A stretch of 64,000 bases of DNA. It comes from Dolomedes plantarius (Eukaryota > Arthropoda > Arachnida > Araneae > Dolomedidae). The notes below the pieces were generated by a model that worked only from the letters and a program-made list of their open reading frames with translations, ran no database searches and had not been told where the DNA came from. Within the stretch, counting starts at the first letter, position 1; the number at the start of each line of letters is the position of its first letter. The stretch spans positions 19,134,113 through 19,198,112 of the forward strand of contig OU015490.1 of the NCBI GenBank assembly GCA_907164885.2. The letters are read 5' to 3'. The position numbers were made by a program, and so were the translations under genes. This document shows, piece by piece, positions 10,300 through 22,000 of this stretch.

Positions 10300-11660
10300 C
10301 CTATCTTAAAATTTACCGAATTACCTTAACCTCACGCACTTTGAATCGTTCCAGCTTTCGTTTCAAGTTGCCAGAAGACCGTTTGTTAAATTAACGTTGC
10401 CAGAAGCTTCCTTAAGTTTAACAAAAGAATTTTCTTGATCTCTAGACCATTCAAATAACATCTTTTTGAAGGAGCTTGCGTAATGGCTCTGAAATCTCAG
10501 TAGTTTGGAGTGAATTTAGAAACGTATGTCACCATACCCAAAAATCTTTGCAACTCGGCTAAACTAGTAGGAATTTTCAACTTTTCAATAGCTTTCACTT
10601 TTGAGGGATCAATTTCAATACCACTAGAAGTAAACACATGGCCCAAAAATTTAATTTTCGTTTTCCCAAATTCATTTTTCTTTATTCAAACGTACACCAT
10701 AATCTGAGAGTCTCTTAATAACTCTGTTGGTCAAATCACACAAGTCTTCCTCAGTATTAGCTCATAACAATATATCATCCATTGAACATTCTACATTTTT
10801 AAAACCTTTCAATATATTCTGCATCACTTGTTGAAATATTTCAGGGGCTGGGGCAAGCCTGACTGGAACTCTCAGAAAGGAAAAACGACCCCATGGGGTA
10901 TTCACTGTTAAATGATCAGAAGTTCGCTTCGAAACTCTAAGTTGCCAAAAACCTTTCTTTGCGTCCAGAAGAAAGAAAAATTTTGGATTTTCCTATTCGT
11001 GCCGCAATATCTTCTACTCTCTTAAGCGGAAAATGCCTTCTCTTTAATCCCTTTGTTAATATATGTAGGGTCTAAACATAAGCGAACATGATCCAAGATT
11101 TAACAATTACTAACGGACTTGCAGCAGGAGTAGGTTTCGTAACAGGTTTTAAAATGTTCATTTTAATCATCAATTGAATTTCTTTTTTAACATCACGTAA
11201 AGCATATGGTATTCTTCTGGGTGGATGAATCGAATAGCCTGCATCATTTTCAAATTCAATATCTTATTCAAAATCTTAAATACATCCAATCCCTTCAAAT
11301 ATTTTGTTTGGAATTTTCTCAAACTGTATTTAATTTCATAACATTTCTTTTATTAACCCCAAATTTTCACGTTTTGCACCCTAGTATGCAGTTATAATTG
11401 CCATCAACTACTAATTTTAGGTTTGTCGGCTTATTTTCAATGGTACACTTTGCAATTACCTCACCTTGCACCGGAGTGTATTCATTATTAAATGACTTTA
11501 ATCTTTGTACCGAATATTTAACAACTGGTAATAACTTTTTAAAAGCCTCTTTTGTAATATTTCCTTCTGCACCTGCATAGAGTTAGAATTTAAACTTTAA
11601 GCTTTTTTTAGATTGGTCTGCCAATTCACCAATATCTAAGGTTTCAAAATTTAAATCTTC
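10300..11660 (-). pseudogene. pol: gypsy reverse transcriptase remnant
   Basis: Minus-strand fragments include IPYALRDVKKEIQLM (near 11180), then VECSMDDILL (10765-10795; the FxDD catalytic box is here SMDD), and NEFGKTKIKFLGHVFTSSG (10600-10685). After that come KAIEKLKIPTSLAEL and RFLGMVTYVSKF (10500-10600), the start of the RNase H part. Stops and frame changes are frequent. The order matches Ty3/gypsy pol. Confidence 0.75.
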
Positions 11661-11673
11661 ATCAGAACAGCCT

Positions 11674-12198
11674 TTAACCTCTTGCATTTTTTTTACTATT
11701 AAAATTATTACTTAATTTCCCTGGTTTCCATTTTGCTTTACACTGACGAGCATAATGTCCTTTATTGGAACAACTTTTGCAGATAACGTCAAAAGCAGGA
11801 CAATTAAATTCATGCGCCAAACCACAATGCCAACATAATTCATTGCACTTATAATCAATTTTTGATTTAGAATAATAGTTCTGCTGTTTTGGTTTTGATT
11901 TAACTACAGCAAGAATTTCGTTCTCATTCTTAACCGTTACATTATTCTTTTCTTTTAATTGCGTAATGAATGCAGAGCTAGTGAACAAGCCGTAGCTGGC
12001 TTGTTCACTAGCTCTGCAAATATCAATAGTTTTTTTAAGGGTAAGTTCTCTTTCTGCTAATAATAATTCACGGACTTTATCAGAATTAATTTCTCTAACA
12101 ATCTGATCCCGTAATAAGCTGTCTTGTAAAGTTCCAAAAGAGCAATCAACAATTTTAGTTTTCAACTTTGTGAAATATGAGTCAAGTTTCCTGCTCAC
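11674..12198 (-). pseudogene. gag: gypsy gag, C-terminal half with zinc knuckle (174 codons open)
   Basis: An open minus-strand frame encodes a capsid-like helical part (FGTLQDSLLRDQIVREI, KKTIDICRASEQAS) and then two cysteine clusters: CWHCGLAHEFNC and CKSCSNKGHYARQC. This layout is typical of gypsy elements related to nematode K02A2.6. The N-terminal part (to about 12522, starting MPVDSDAVNTR) lies in another frame. The frame carries a 21-bp inverted duplication (11971-12018) that preserves reading, replacing the usual sequence after CRASE. Confidence 0.75.
11971..12018. repeat. perfect 21-bp inverted repeat, 6-bp loop, inside gypsy gag
   Basis: Arms 11971-11991 and 11998-12018 are exact complements around GTAGCT. 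It lies within an open gag frame and keeps it open. Confidence 0.9.
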
Positions 12199-12590
12199 CT
12201 TGCATTAAGTTGAAGAATAAGTAGCGAGTGTACGTTTCATTAGGCTAAGGTGAGAAAAAATTATCAAACCTTTATTTTCACCAAATCATTTCTGTCAACG
12301 TCACTCAGATCAAATGTATTATAGATAACTGTTGCTTCCGGTCCTATGGCAGACATAAATGTAGCGGCTTGCACGTCTGGCGATTTAGTTGATAGCTGCG
12401 TAGCTGTCGCATAAAATTAAAATGTCTGTTTCCATAGCTTTCATTTAAGAGCCATTCCATCCTCCGTCACTTGTAATTCGCGGAGAAGGCGAGTATTCAC
12501 AGCATCTGAATCAACCGGCATTTTCTTCGTTCCGAAGAAGTTTTATCCCAAAAATATTAACTATATTATAAAATATATATTCTGACACCA

Positions 12591-12886
12591 CGTAACGTTC
12601 CTCGCCCATAATGGAAGTTACTGGTAAGCAAGATTAAAATGAAGACAGGGAAAGATGGCAATAGAACACAAACTTTATTGGCCGCCTTTATATAGGGCAG
12701 TGTCTCGCAGCATGTCACATCTCAACTCTTGCAAATTTCACTTCTTGTTTGACGGCAAGGGGCAAAATATTGCCTAACTTTAACATGGAGTTCAATGAGC
12801 ATTTTTACAGCTTGTCGAATAAAATGCTGTCTAATTACGCAAAATCTTTAGATACCCTATATATACATAACTAAATTGAACATTCA
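12591..12886 (-). repeat. probable 5' LTR of the minus-strand gypsy element
   Basis: On the minus strand the block holds TATATAAAGG then AATAAA about 20 bp later and ends against TGGTGTCAGA, a primer-binding site wording common in gypsy elements. The upstream LTR boundary is not certain because the second LTR is missing. Confidence 0.5.
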
Positions 12887-12960
12887 GGTAAAGTCGAGAA
12901 AAGTTTATAGAGTGAGTTACCCATATTTATTGACAAGTCTGGAATTATGATAAAAGACAC

Positions 12961-13188
12961 TTGCCTCATATCACGTATCCTGACATCTATACCTGTCTTA
13001 AAATTTCAAATCATGAGTTCAGCTATAAAAATCTAAAGAACGAACAATCTTTGTCAGCATATGATTATGTTGAGTCTGAGTGTCTTTCCCCTAAAACTTT
13101 TATTGAATTAGAAGACTTAAAATTCTTCTACGTTCTGGATCCAGCTGTTGCCACTTACATAAATGCAATACTAGATGATATGACATGA
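12961..13188 (+). pseudogene. 75-codon open stretch, possible N-terminus of a SWIM/YqaJ-type mobile-element protein
   Basis: The open frame reads LPHITYPDIYTCLKI... LKNEQSLSAYDYVES. I associate the pattern (P-x-I-x-F/Y-x-DIY, LK-x-x-x-SL-x-AY) with large SWIM-finger/YqaJ-exonuclease proteins of repeat elements in invertebrates, from memory only. It stops after ILDDMT. There is no catalytic domain to test. Confidence 0.3.
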
Positions 13189-13189
13189 C

Positions 13190-14100
13190 AAATATTAAGG
13201 CTGGGGTGCTGTAATTAGACTTTTGACACTGGGGTGGAGGAAGTAATCTCCGCTTTTTGCAGATACATCTAGATTTTCAAGCGTTTAAATAAGATGATTT
13301 TTGTCCACAAGCACTTTGACTAACGCTCATCCTTGTTTTATATTTTAGAATCAATGGACCTCCCTTCCCCTCCAACCAACTCAGAGTCCCAAGTCTCCTA
13401 TTTTAAATTTTACGACGCGACAGTGGCACACCCAGAGTAAAAATGTATCTAGTTAATTTTTTTATTTATGCATGGTCATGTCTCCTATTTCTAAACTAGT
13501 TATCACAGCCGTCACATAAGGTGGGTTATCCTACAGCTCTTGCATAACTCGGCCGCTGTGAACACAAGGCGAGCGGAGTAGTGCACGGTCCAACGGAGAT
13601 CACGAGTATCGTGTATTCGCGATCACTGCAGATGCTCGGTCATAGGTCGGATGAGATACGTAGCGTGTATTCTCAAATCAAAGTCGGTCATGAAATTGAC
13701 AGTACCTAGCGGGGTACCCCGCTTTACCTCCGATAGTAAGATGTTATGATCGAAGTATGTTTCTTCTCTTGGGCACTTCGCTTTCCATGTTGAAGAGCAG
13801 GCACGCCAGCGTAACTCCTCCTTAAAAACAGCCACGAGGTGAAGATGGCTGCGGCAGGCTTCCATCGGGGGGTGAGGATCGATGCTCGCACAGGGTGAGG
13901 AATTTTGACAATGACAGCTCCATCAGCCAGGCGCACAGGACAGCGTCCGAGCGAGCCAGATAACAAGGTAGAGTTTGGGGGGAGCGCAAAAGCGACCCCG
14001 AAATGGGGAGAGAGACGACTCGGTAAAAGCAGGAAACTAAAAGTCGTTTCCAACCGTACGGCTGCAAACAAAGCTGACAAATTCTCTCCAAAGAACCCCA
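13190..14100. other. no gene recognised
   Basis: Mixed sequence without a supported coding feature. Overlapping open stretches at 13623-14276 on both strands lack any domain signature, and their GC-richer composition alone makes them open. Confidence 0.4.
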
Positions 14101-15300
14101 ACAACAGTTATCTCCGCTTTTTGGAGGGGGCGGAGCATTATCCGACCGAATCGCTTTGGGTCGCTTTGCAGACGACGGGGTACTCGGGTCGTACGCCGGT
14201 ATCTAATGAAATTTGGGTTCTCAATAGAGTTAATATCTATATGAAACTTCCAAGCAAGTTTCTTAATTTCGGGTAAAAAGGACCTAATATAGTTATTATG
14301 AAGGGTAGCGTTACTCACGTACCACTCCGCAGAGACACAATAGCGTAGAATTCTGTTTTGAATTACTTGTAAATTCTTGAGGTGAGTAATTGCAGCGGTG
14401 CCCCAAACAATAGACCCATAAGTTATAACCGGTCTAGCGAAGGCTTTGTAAAGAAGCAACTTGGTTTTTATTGACAGGCGACTTTTACCATGACAATAGA
14501 TAGCTTGGGGAACCCTGTGCAGCCTTATATTTTCGAACCAGGTCATCCATCAGTGGGCGCCAGTTTAGCTTTGAGTCTAGGATGACACCTAGGTACTTGT
14601 AAGAGTCGGCCCAGGGAATTCGCTCTTGATTAAGGAGGTTATTATCTGGAGTGATAGAACTACCCTTGAAATACATGGCGGCACATTTGTCAGCATTCAC
14701 TTTAATTCTCCACGTAATAAGCCATTCACGATAAGCATTTAAGTAATTTTGTAGCCTCTAGAATACAATGTGACTGTGCCTGTGAGAAGTGATAATGGCG
14801 GTATCATCGGCATATAACGTTTAAGTCGACGTTAAGATATTAGGCATATAGTTCACATAAATATTAAATAATTTAGGTCAGAGTAGGCTGCTTTGGGGTA
14901 CTCCACTTTTAATAGACCTAGGAGATGAGATACTATCACCGATACGAACCCAAAATGATCTGCCGGAAAGATGGTCACGAGGATTTTATCAGCTGGTAAG
15001 GAAACTTAAGTTTAAGGAGTTTGAAGATAAGACCCTCATGTCAAATTCGGTCGAACCCTTTAGTAATATCCATGAATATGGCAGCAGTCATTTGACTTTT
15101 AGAACGGGCATTCTGAATAAGCTCCACAACACGCCATAGCTGATACTGAGTTGAATGTTGCCTCCGAAATCCCATTTGGTCAGGGCGAACTATGTTGTTG
15201 ATGTGGCAGAACTCTTCAAACCTTCTGACAAGGACATACACGTAGACTTTAGAAAGTAAAGAGGAGACTAATCGGTCGATAATCTAGTGGGTTCGGAGCA
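14100..15300 (-). pseudogene. Jockey-type LINE reverse transcriptase, C-terminal half (decayed)
   Basis: Minus-strand pieces in order are DQMGFRRQHSTQYQL and AAIFMDITKGFDRI (15241-15045; FMDI is the first catalytic box), SGVPQ (near 14910), LYADDTAII (14787-14815, the YxDD box) and NADKCAAMYF. SYKYLGVILDSKLNWR (14610-14560) and LLLYKAFARPVITYGSIVWG (14456-14400) follow. These are RT blocks 4-9 of Jockey-clade elements. Stops or shifts break the frame near 15040, 14820, 14700 and 14500. The N-terminal endonuclease is absent (5' truncated). Confidence 0.85.
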
Positions 15301-15954
15301 TCGGAACCTGGCTTAATAATAGGGACAACAGCTGGGGAAGTAGTTTAGTTTCAAGAGTCTATTGATCATGCATGCAAGGTAGACTATAATCACCTTATGA
15401 GTTTTAAATTTGCATTAAAAATATTTTCACTAGTTCGACTCCCCCCCCCCCCTCCTCCCCCAAGAAATTCTGAGTACTTCACTGCGACACAATGATGCAG
15501 AACGTGATCTGAGATTGCGTATGAGAAACCTTCAAGTTTCCTAAAGGGAAATTTTTTGACAATTTTTAGCAATTTGACGAAACTTATGGTTGCAACCGGT
15601 TTGCTTTAGATCGACTCACTGTTTTTACATTTGAAGAAAGTTTGTAGCAAGTCGCAGTGCATACTAGTGACTGAAAGTCACTGGTAGCGATGCACCGCGT
15701 AGGTATGGCAACAGCTACATTAATATAGATTTTTGTTATTGAAGATATATTGGCAGTAATATTGTATATTTAATACGCTCAAAATGACATGTTGTACTGT
15801 TCTATAAAATTCGATTCGGATGAATTTAACTGCAGCTTTCGATTCAAATCGGGTCACGACTTTGATAATCTAAAAATATTACTGATGATAAATGAAAGAT
15901 TAAAAACTTTATCTATCGCCCTGTGATCTAAGATACTTAGGAAAGGTGTTCACC
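15300..15954. other. upstream region of the prenylcysteine oxidase gene
   Basis: Contains a C-rich run (15422-15465) like those of the C/G-tract MITEs. No TATA box at a convincing distance from the ATG is seen. The promoter must lie here or further left, but I cannot place it. Confidence 0.4.
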
Positions 15955-16030
15955 ATGTTAGCTTTTACATTTTTATTGCTTTCTGCTTTATTTCCCCAAT
16001 TTATTTCCTCTCAAGTACCACCAAAAATTG
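15955..16030 (+). other. PCYOX1: PCYOX1 exon 1: signal peptide
   Basis: Encodes MLAFTFLLLSALFPQFISSQ and VPPKI, a hydrophobic core with small residues before the likely cleavage at about residue 19-20. The donor is GTATGT at 16031. Intron 1 is 5072 bp. Confidence 0.9.
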
Positions 16031-19000
16031 GTATGTTATGAATTTTCGTAGATGTGATTCCGCTTTGTAAATATTCGTCACAATTACTGATACAATGTAG
16101 TTAACCTTTAAGAAGTCTTTACTATTATGTCTATATTTACTCTTTTGCCGTATAATTTACAGCCCCTTGGCATTGTGACTAGTAAATGGAAAAGTTAGGT
16201 AACCAACTCATTCACTCCATTACTTTCAAGTGCAGTCAAATAGTTCTGAAAAATTCTTTCTTCAAAATAAGGAAATTTTCAGGGGCAGTTTCCTTTTAAG
16301 TTTTTAATTGTGATTGTTTTGGTGTTGACTGTCGATAAGAATGTAGATGCTGTTTTTGAATGAAATAAGTAATTTATTCAAATGGTAAATAAACTGCACT
16401 AAAAATGTTCTCTATATTTTATGGAAAGAAAGATTATAACAAACCATCACAACAATTAAACTTTGCTAAAAAATATAAGGAATTATATATACATATAGAG
16501 GCTGGACTATTTCAGTCCTAAGATTGACCTTTAATGTTATAGCTGGGTAACTCTCTTTTCATCAGCATCTCTTTTTATTCTTTTTGGCATGCTTCAAGAG
16601 TTTGGGTGTTTAAATTTGTAACTTGACTTTCTTTTTCTAATTCCTCCTAAAGGACTTCGTTTTTTATTCTTATTTGATTATGATTGGGTGTGGATTTTAA
16701 TGAATTTTTAAGTGTTTTAAACTCAAGCTGATTTTTTTTACTCAGATTTTCATTGGTTCAAAGAATTTTTCTTCATTTTAACGCAAGATTACGTTCTTCC
16801 ATAACAGTCCGTTTGGAAAGCAAAATTTCAGATACTAAAACTGTCTGTCCATCCGTCCTCACAATTTATAATTTTGGCAGTGTGCCAAACCCAGTCTGTA
16901 TTGCTTCAACAAACAGTAAACAGAAAAATACCAAAATGCATTAAAATTTTGTCATGCATATATGTATATACTTACACATATATATATTGATAACACATAC
17001 ATACATAATATACACATACGAAAGAGGTAAGCAACGATAAGTAATCCTGTGTTAATAACCTGCAGTAGTTTCATTAGAAGAGACTCCCTGAATTTTTTTT
17101 TTGTAATAATTATAGAAAAGTTATATATGAACTTAATTTTAATATATTAACAAAATGAAAGACAAAACTTCAATGATATTTTTTTATGTATTTTAATTTA
17201 TCAAATCTAAAATTTTTAAAAGGATTAAAAATGTTTTGTATTAAGTCTTATGTAAAGCTTATGCTTAATGTAAATTAAAAAGCAATTAAAAGCTTGGACT
17301 GTATTATATATTTTTTCAATGTACTTGAATTTCTCTTAACCTCTTGAGCTGGAATGTGTGCAGCATGTATCTTGTTCATTGTTATCAAAGTGGGAATGAC
17401 TTGTTACAGATGTTTGTTACTTATCTCTAAAATGGTAATGTGTGTAGCACTCTGGTTAGAGAAGTATGTTATAAAATTTAATTTGTTTTATAGAGGTGGT
17501 TGTATTATAATAATCAATACAAATAATAAATGTATTTCAACTTATGTTGTTTTATTTTATCTTTACATTAAATAAATTTAATTTGCAATTCCAAAATTAA
17601 AAGCAACTGTAAAGGTAATGGCATTATTTGTCCATGTTTGATAGAAAAGCATGCAATAAGTGAGAATTAGGAAACTGATTATGAATGTATTGATTTTATA
17701 CCATTTAGCAAAAAAAGAGTAGTGCTACATAATGAAGAGATGATAGTTCAGATAGTGATATACAGTGATTTCCGCTTATAAGAATCACGTTTGTTATTAC
17801 TGTTTTTGATTCTTATAAGCGGTTGATTCTTATAACCGAAACTTCCCTTTGGACAGGCACACATACACAAATATATACTTGTACATATATATAAACACAC
17901 AGGCACATATATACATAATTTACCATTAAATACTCTTTAATTTGCGTTATTTATCATTTATTAAAATTATTTTTTATAATTTTAAAAATACTCAATTTCT
18001 AAACAAATACTATAACTCAATTTCTAGACCTATAAGTAACAACACATGATTATAAAATCAACAAGAGGCAGCTTCTCTTTGACTACACTTTGGAAGAGCA
18101 TCATATCTAATTAACAAGTTCTGTTTTTCAGAACAACTAAGAGTTTTCCTTGTTTTTATCATATTTGAATTCGACTATCAAAAAGTTCTAACACTAACTG
18201 GCAATTTTGTGGAAGGGAAAAAAGGAGTGCCTGTCTGGAGAAAAGCGAAATCGGACCCGGGTGGGTTAGATGGCCCTGGGTAAAGCTAATAAGACAGTGT
18301 TTAGCAAAAACATATAAGGAGAAACTCTTATGTTATGTCTAAAGGAATGTATTTTACGACTGTTTTCCACCCCAAAGTTTTAACAATCTTTCTTTTCAAA
18401 AACTTAAGAAAGAATTTCATACCTTTTGAGAGTTCAAGTGGCATTTTTTGGAAAAATGAAAGGAAAGCGAAGATTGCAAACTGATTCTTATAACCGGTGG
18501 ATTGATTCTTTAAAGCAGAAATTTTAACATGGAAATAATACATTTGTTTTTGTTTTTGCGATATTGATTCTTATAAACGGTTGATTCTTATAACCACTGA
18601 TCACTATAAGCGGTAGTTACTGTAATTTGATTTAAAGATGAACATATATGAATGGATTTGTGAGGACATAGAAAACAAGTATGGAAATATGCAAGAAATC
18701 CTAGGATAGAGAAATCAATTTTTAAACATAAGAGCTGGGTGTGACACCATTATAAATGATGAATGCTGTATTAAAGGAAGATTTTCAAGAAATTATAGTG
18801 GAACCTAACCATTATGTAAATTGGGTAATGATAGATGAAAGTCATAAATTGAGAGGAACTAATGTAGGTGACAAGAATAATATATTTTGTTTCATGTATT
18901 TCAATGATGTAAGTCTAAAAAGTTTTTCGAGATAATAGGGACATTTTCCTAGTAATATTCCATCCACAAATGGCAAACCAAGGCCTCAAAGGTGCAAGGT

Positions 19001-22000
19001 GTGTGTTAAACACTGAAAATTACAGTGAAACAATTGGGGAATATAGGAAAATCCTTATTACATTTCCACATTGTTTTGAAATTTTGTTAACTGTATAAAA
19101 TTAAAGATAGTTAATACACTGTTTATATTATCTATTTGTCTAAATAGTATGACTATATGTACTTTTCACCTGCAATCTGTTTAAAATTTATATAGAAAGG
19201 ATTTGCAATAACAGCTCTCATCCAATTCTTTTGGATGAGGTTTGTGCTGGTGTCAGTAAATTTCCAGCACAATAGATTAAAATAGCATTTAGATAAATAA
19301 ATAGCATTTAGATAAATCCTTAATAAATATTCTAAACCTCTTAAAAGCTTATAGTTTTAAGGCTCTAGTAAAAACCTCTTTTGCTAAAGTTTATTCAAAT
19401 TTAAAAAGCATTCCTTTTAGTGAGTTTGCTCATTAATTTACTTCAAATATTCTTTTATAAAGCATGTTTAACCTTAATCTTCAGCAATATTTGATAAAAA
19501 TTAAAACTCATATGTAATGAATTTGTTAAAAATTATTTGAAATCTACATTGAGGATAAAACATGTTTGGGAAAATAAAGTTCAGTCTCAACTTCCTCATT
19601 GAAAAATGCATTTAACTACTAGTAAATTTCCTTTAAAAATGCTTAAAATGTGGTAAATATGAAAAAGTTATCTTTGATATTTTAAAGTCATTAATATATA
19701 TATACACTTTTTTTTTTTGGTCAGTATAGAAAAGATGTTACCAAGGCTAGAGTTCAGAAAAATAGCTAAAGCAGGCAGGATAAAATAACTAAGTCTATAC
19801 AAGTACATTTTTCATACTTTAGATGAACAACTTTATAAAACATGCCTTCTTATTTAGGTATCATTTTAATGTTACTTTTATGTGACATTAGCATTTTAAG
19901 AACGTCGGCTTGTGTTTCATATGGGCTTTAGCATAATTCAACTTTAAACAGTCTATGAAAGCTTTGGATGCCCTCTCTTATTTTATAATTTTATGAATAC
20001 ATATTTGTATATGTATGTGTGTGTGAGAGAGAAAGTGAGTGAATGAATGAATGACAATATTTAAAGATTTGTTCAAAAAGTATAAAATGACTCAATCTGC
20101 AGATTAAAATATTTTATTTTTAACTCTGCTTTTATGTAATTTTTCTGAAATGAACTTTAAATACGATCAAAAAATTTATTTCTTAAAAAGAAGTTATGAT
20201 TAAAAATGTTTTAGATGAGTGTATTAAACATTAAATAAACACATTGTACTTTTGTTCTAAAAAGCCGTGGTTTAGCCAGAATAAGCTTTGGAGGGGATGG
20301 GAGTACTCAAGTCAGTTTTTTGATTTACGCAGTTGTGATAACATGAATGTTTTAAACCTTGTGCCTGCACACAGGCTGTTTCCTGCAAAAAAATGCTGTC
20401 TTAACTACTCATTCAGGTCATCTTTCCCATATGAGGGCAGCTGTATTTACCTATTTAAAAACCTAGTAACTTATTCACCCTCATATTTTCTCATATGCAG
20501 ACTTTAATGCTCTTATTATACACTAACTGTACAAAAGTTTTCAACTCACAAATAATTTTTTTTTAAACTACTATAATTCATTGTTAAGATTATCATGATG
20601 ATGCCTTGCCCTATGCATACTAGAAACAAATTTATTTGCCAAGGCAGGATATTACTGTCTAGCATCTCAATGAGGTAATTAATTTTATGTTATTTTACCA
20701 GTGTGGTGGCTAGCTTATCAAAATCATTTTAAGGGCCTACTTTAAAAAGCCCCCTCCCCCCCTTCTCTTATTGTTTTAAAGCCTAAAATAGGTTATTTTT
20801 ATTAGTTCAAGTGATTTCTAATTTTCTCGACATAAAATAAGGAAATAATCAAAACCATCACTCATATTTGGCGAACCTGAACTCAAGTTAATATTGTGAT
20901 CAGTTATTTATTAGACTTTTTCTGCAAATATATCAGTATATCAACTACGTATCACTTAAAAAATTATGAGTAATTTTAAAAAGCCCTAAAAAAAAGATTT
21001 ATTTTAATACAGTATGACAAAAACCCTGTTCCCATTCCCAAGGGCATTAAAATTGAACATGTTTAGCTTAATGGAAATTTTACAGATCTTAATCTCTTTC
21101 AGCTATCATTGGTGGTGGTATTGGAGGAACATCATGTGCCTACTTTCTGAATGAATTATTTCAGCACAGAGCTGCTGTATCTTTATTTGAAAAAGATGAA
21201 ATAGGTGGAAGATTAAAATTAGTGGATGTTGATGGCTACAAATATGAAGCTGGTGGATCAATTATTCATTCTCGTAACCAGTATATGGTACAGTTCTCAA
21301 AAGTTCTTGGTAAATTTTTTTTCATTCTTATAACTTTCCAAAATGTTGTCATCCTCTTAAAATTAAATAATTAGGGTTAGGATAGAACAAATGTTAATCC
21401 TTTAACTTGGTTGAATTGCATTGTCAACCATTCTTTACTGATCACACTAAATGGACATTTATAATAAATAAAAATCATAATATTGAATGATCTTTATGCA
21501 TTCTCCCTTTAAATTTTTATTTTGTACATTCTCATATGTTGAAAATGCTATGCATGTCACAAGAAAAAGCTAACTTTCTCCAATGCACATCAAGAATTTA
21601 AGTTTATGGATCCTTTTTTTTTTCCTTTAAACTTTTTACTATGCAATAAAATAACTTGGCCTCTTGAAACTTCTATTCAGTGTACTATTGTATGTAAGAA
21701 AATTTGCTAACTTTTTCCAACTAAGAACACAAACCTAAAACAAGCTTACAGCTGCTATGTTTTATTTGTTGACAGAATGCATTCTAAATACGTCCTTTGA
21801 GGGACTTCTGCATTCAGTCACATGTGTAGAAAATTTCTCTGCAGAAGAAATTCTGCATTAGATTATCCAAACTGTTCATTATAGTTGTAAAATCCACTTT
21901 CTGTTAATTTAATCCTTTTAGTATATCTAATTTAAGTATGTGAGACTTTGTAACATACTTAGTACTTAATTTGTTTCTTAACTCTTCAAAAAATGCTTGA

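Larger units (their letters stand above)
10290..12890 (-). mobile_element. decayed Ty3/gypsy LTR retrotransposon (minus strand)
   Basis: Reading leftwards there is a probable 5' LTR (12591 to about 12886), primer-binding-like TGGTGTCAGA (12581-12590), gag (about 12522-11674) and an RT remnant (about 11580-10300). It is truncated where it meets the BEL C-terminus. TATATAAAGG and AATAAA lie within the LTR in the expected order. Confidence 0.75.

Noticed and set aside
13623..14276. Several overlapping open frames up to 126 codons on both strands
   Set aside because: No domain, no consistent codon bias, they overlap in antisense; GC-rich local composition explains them.
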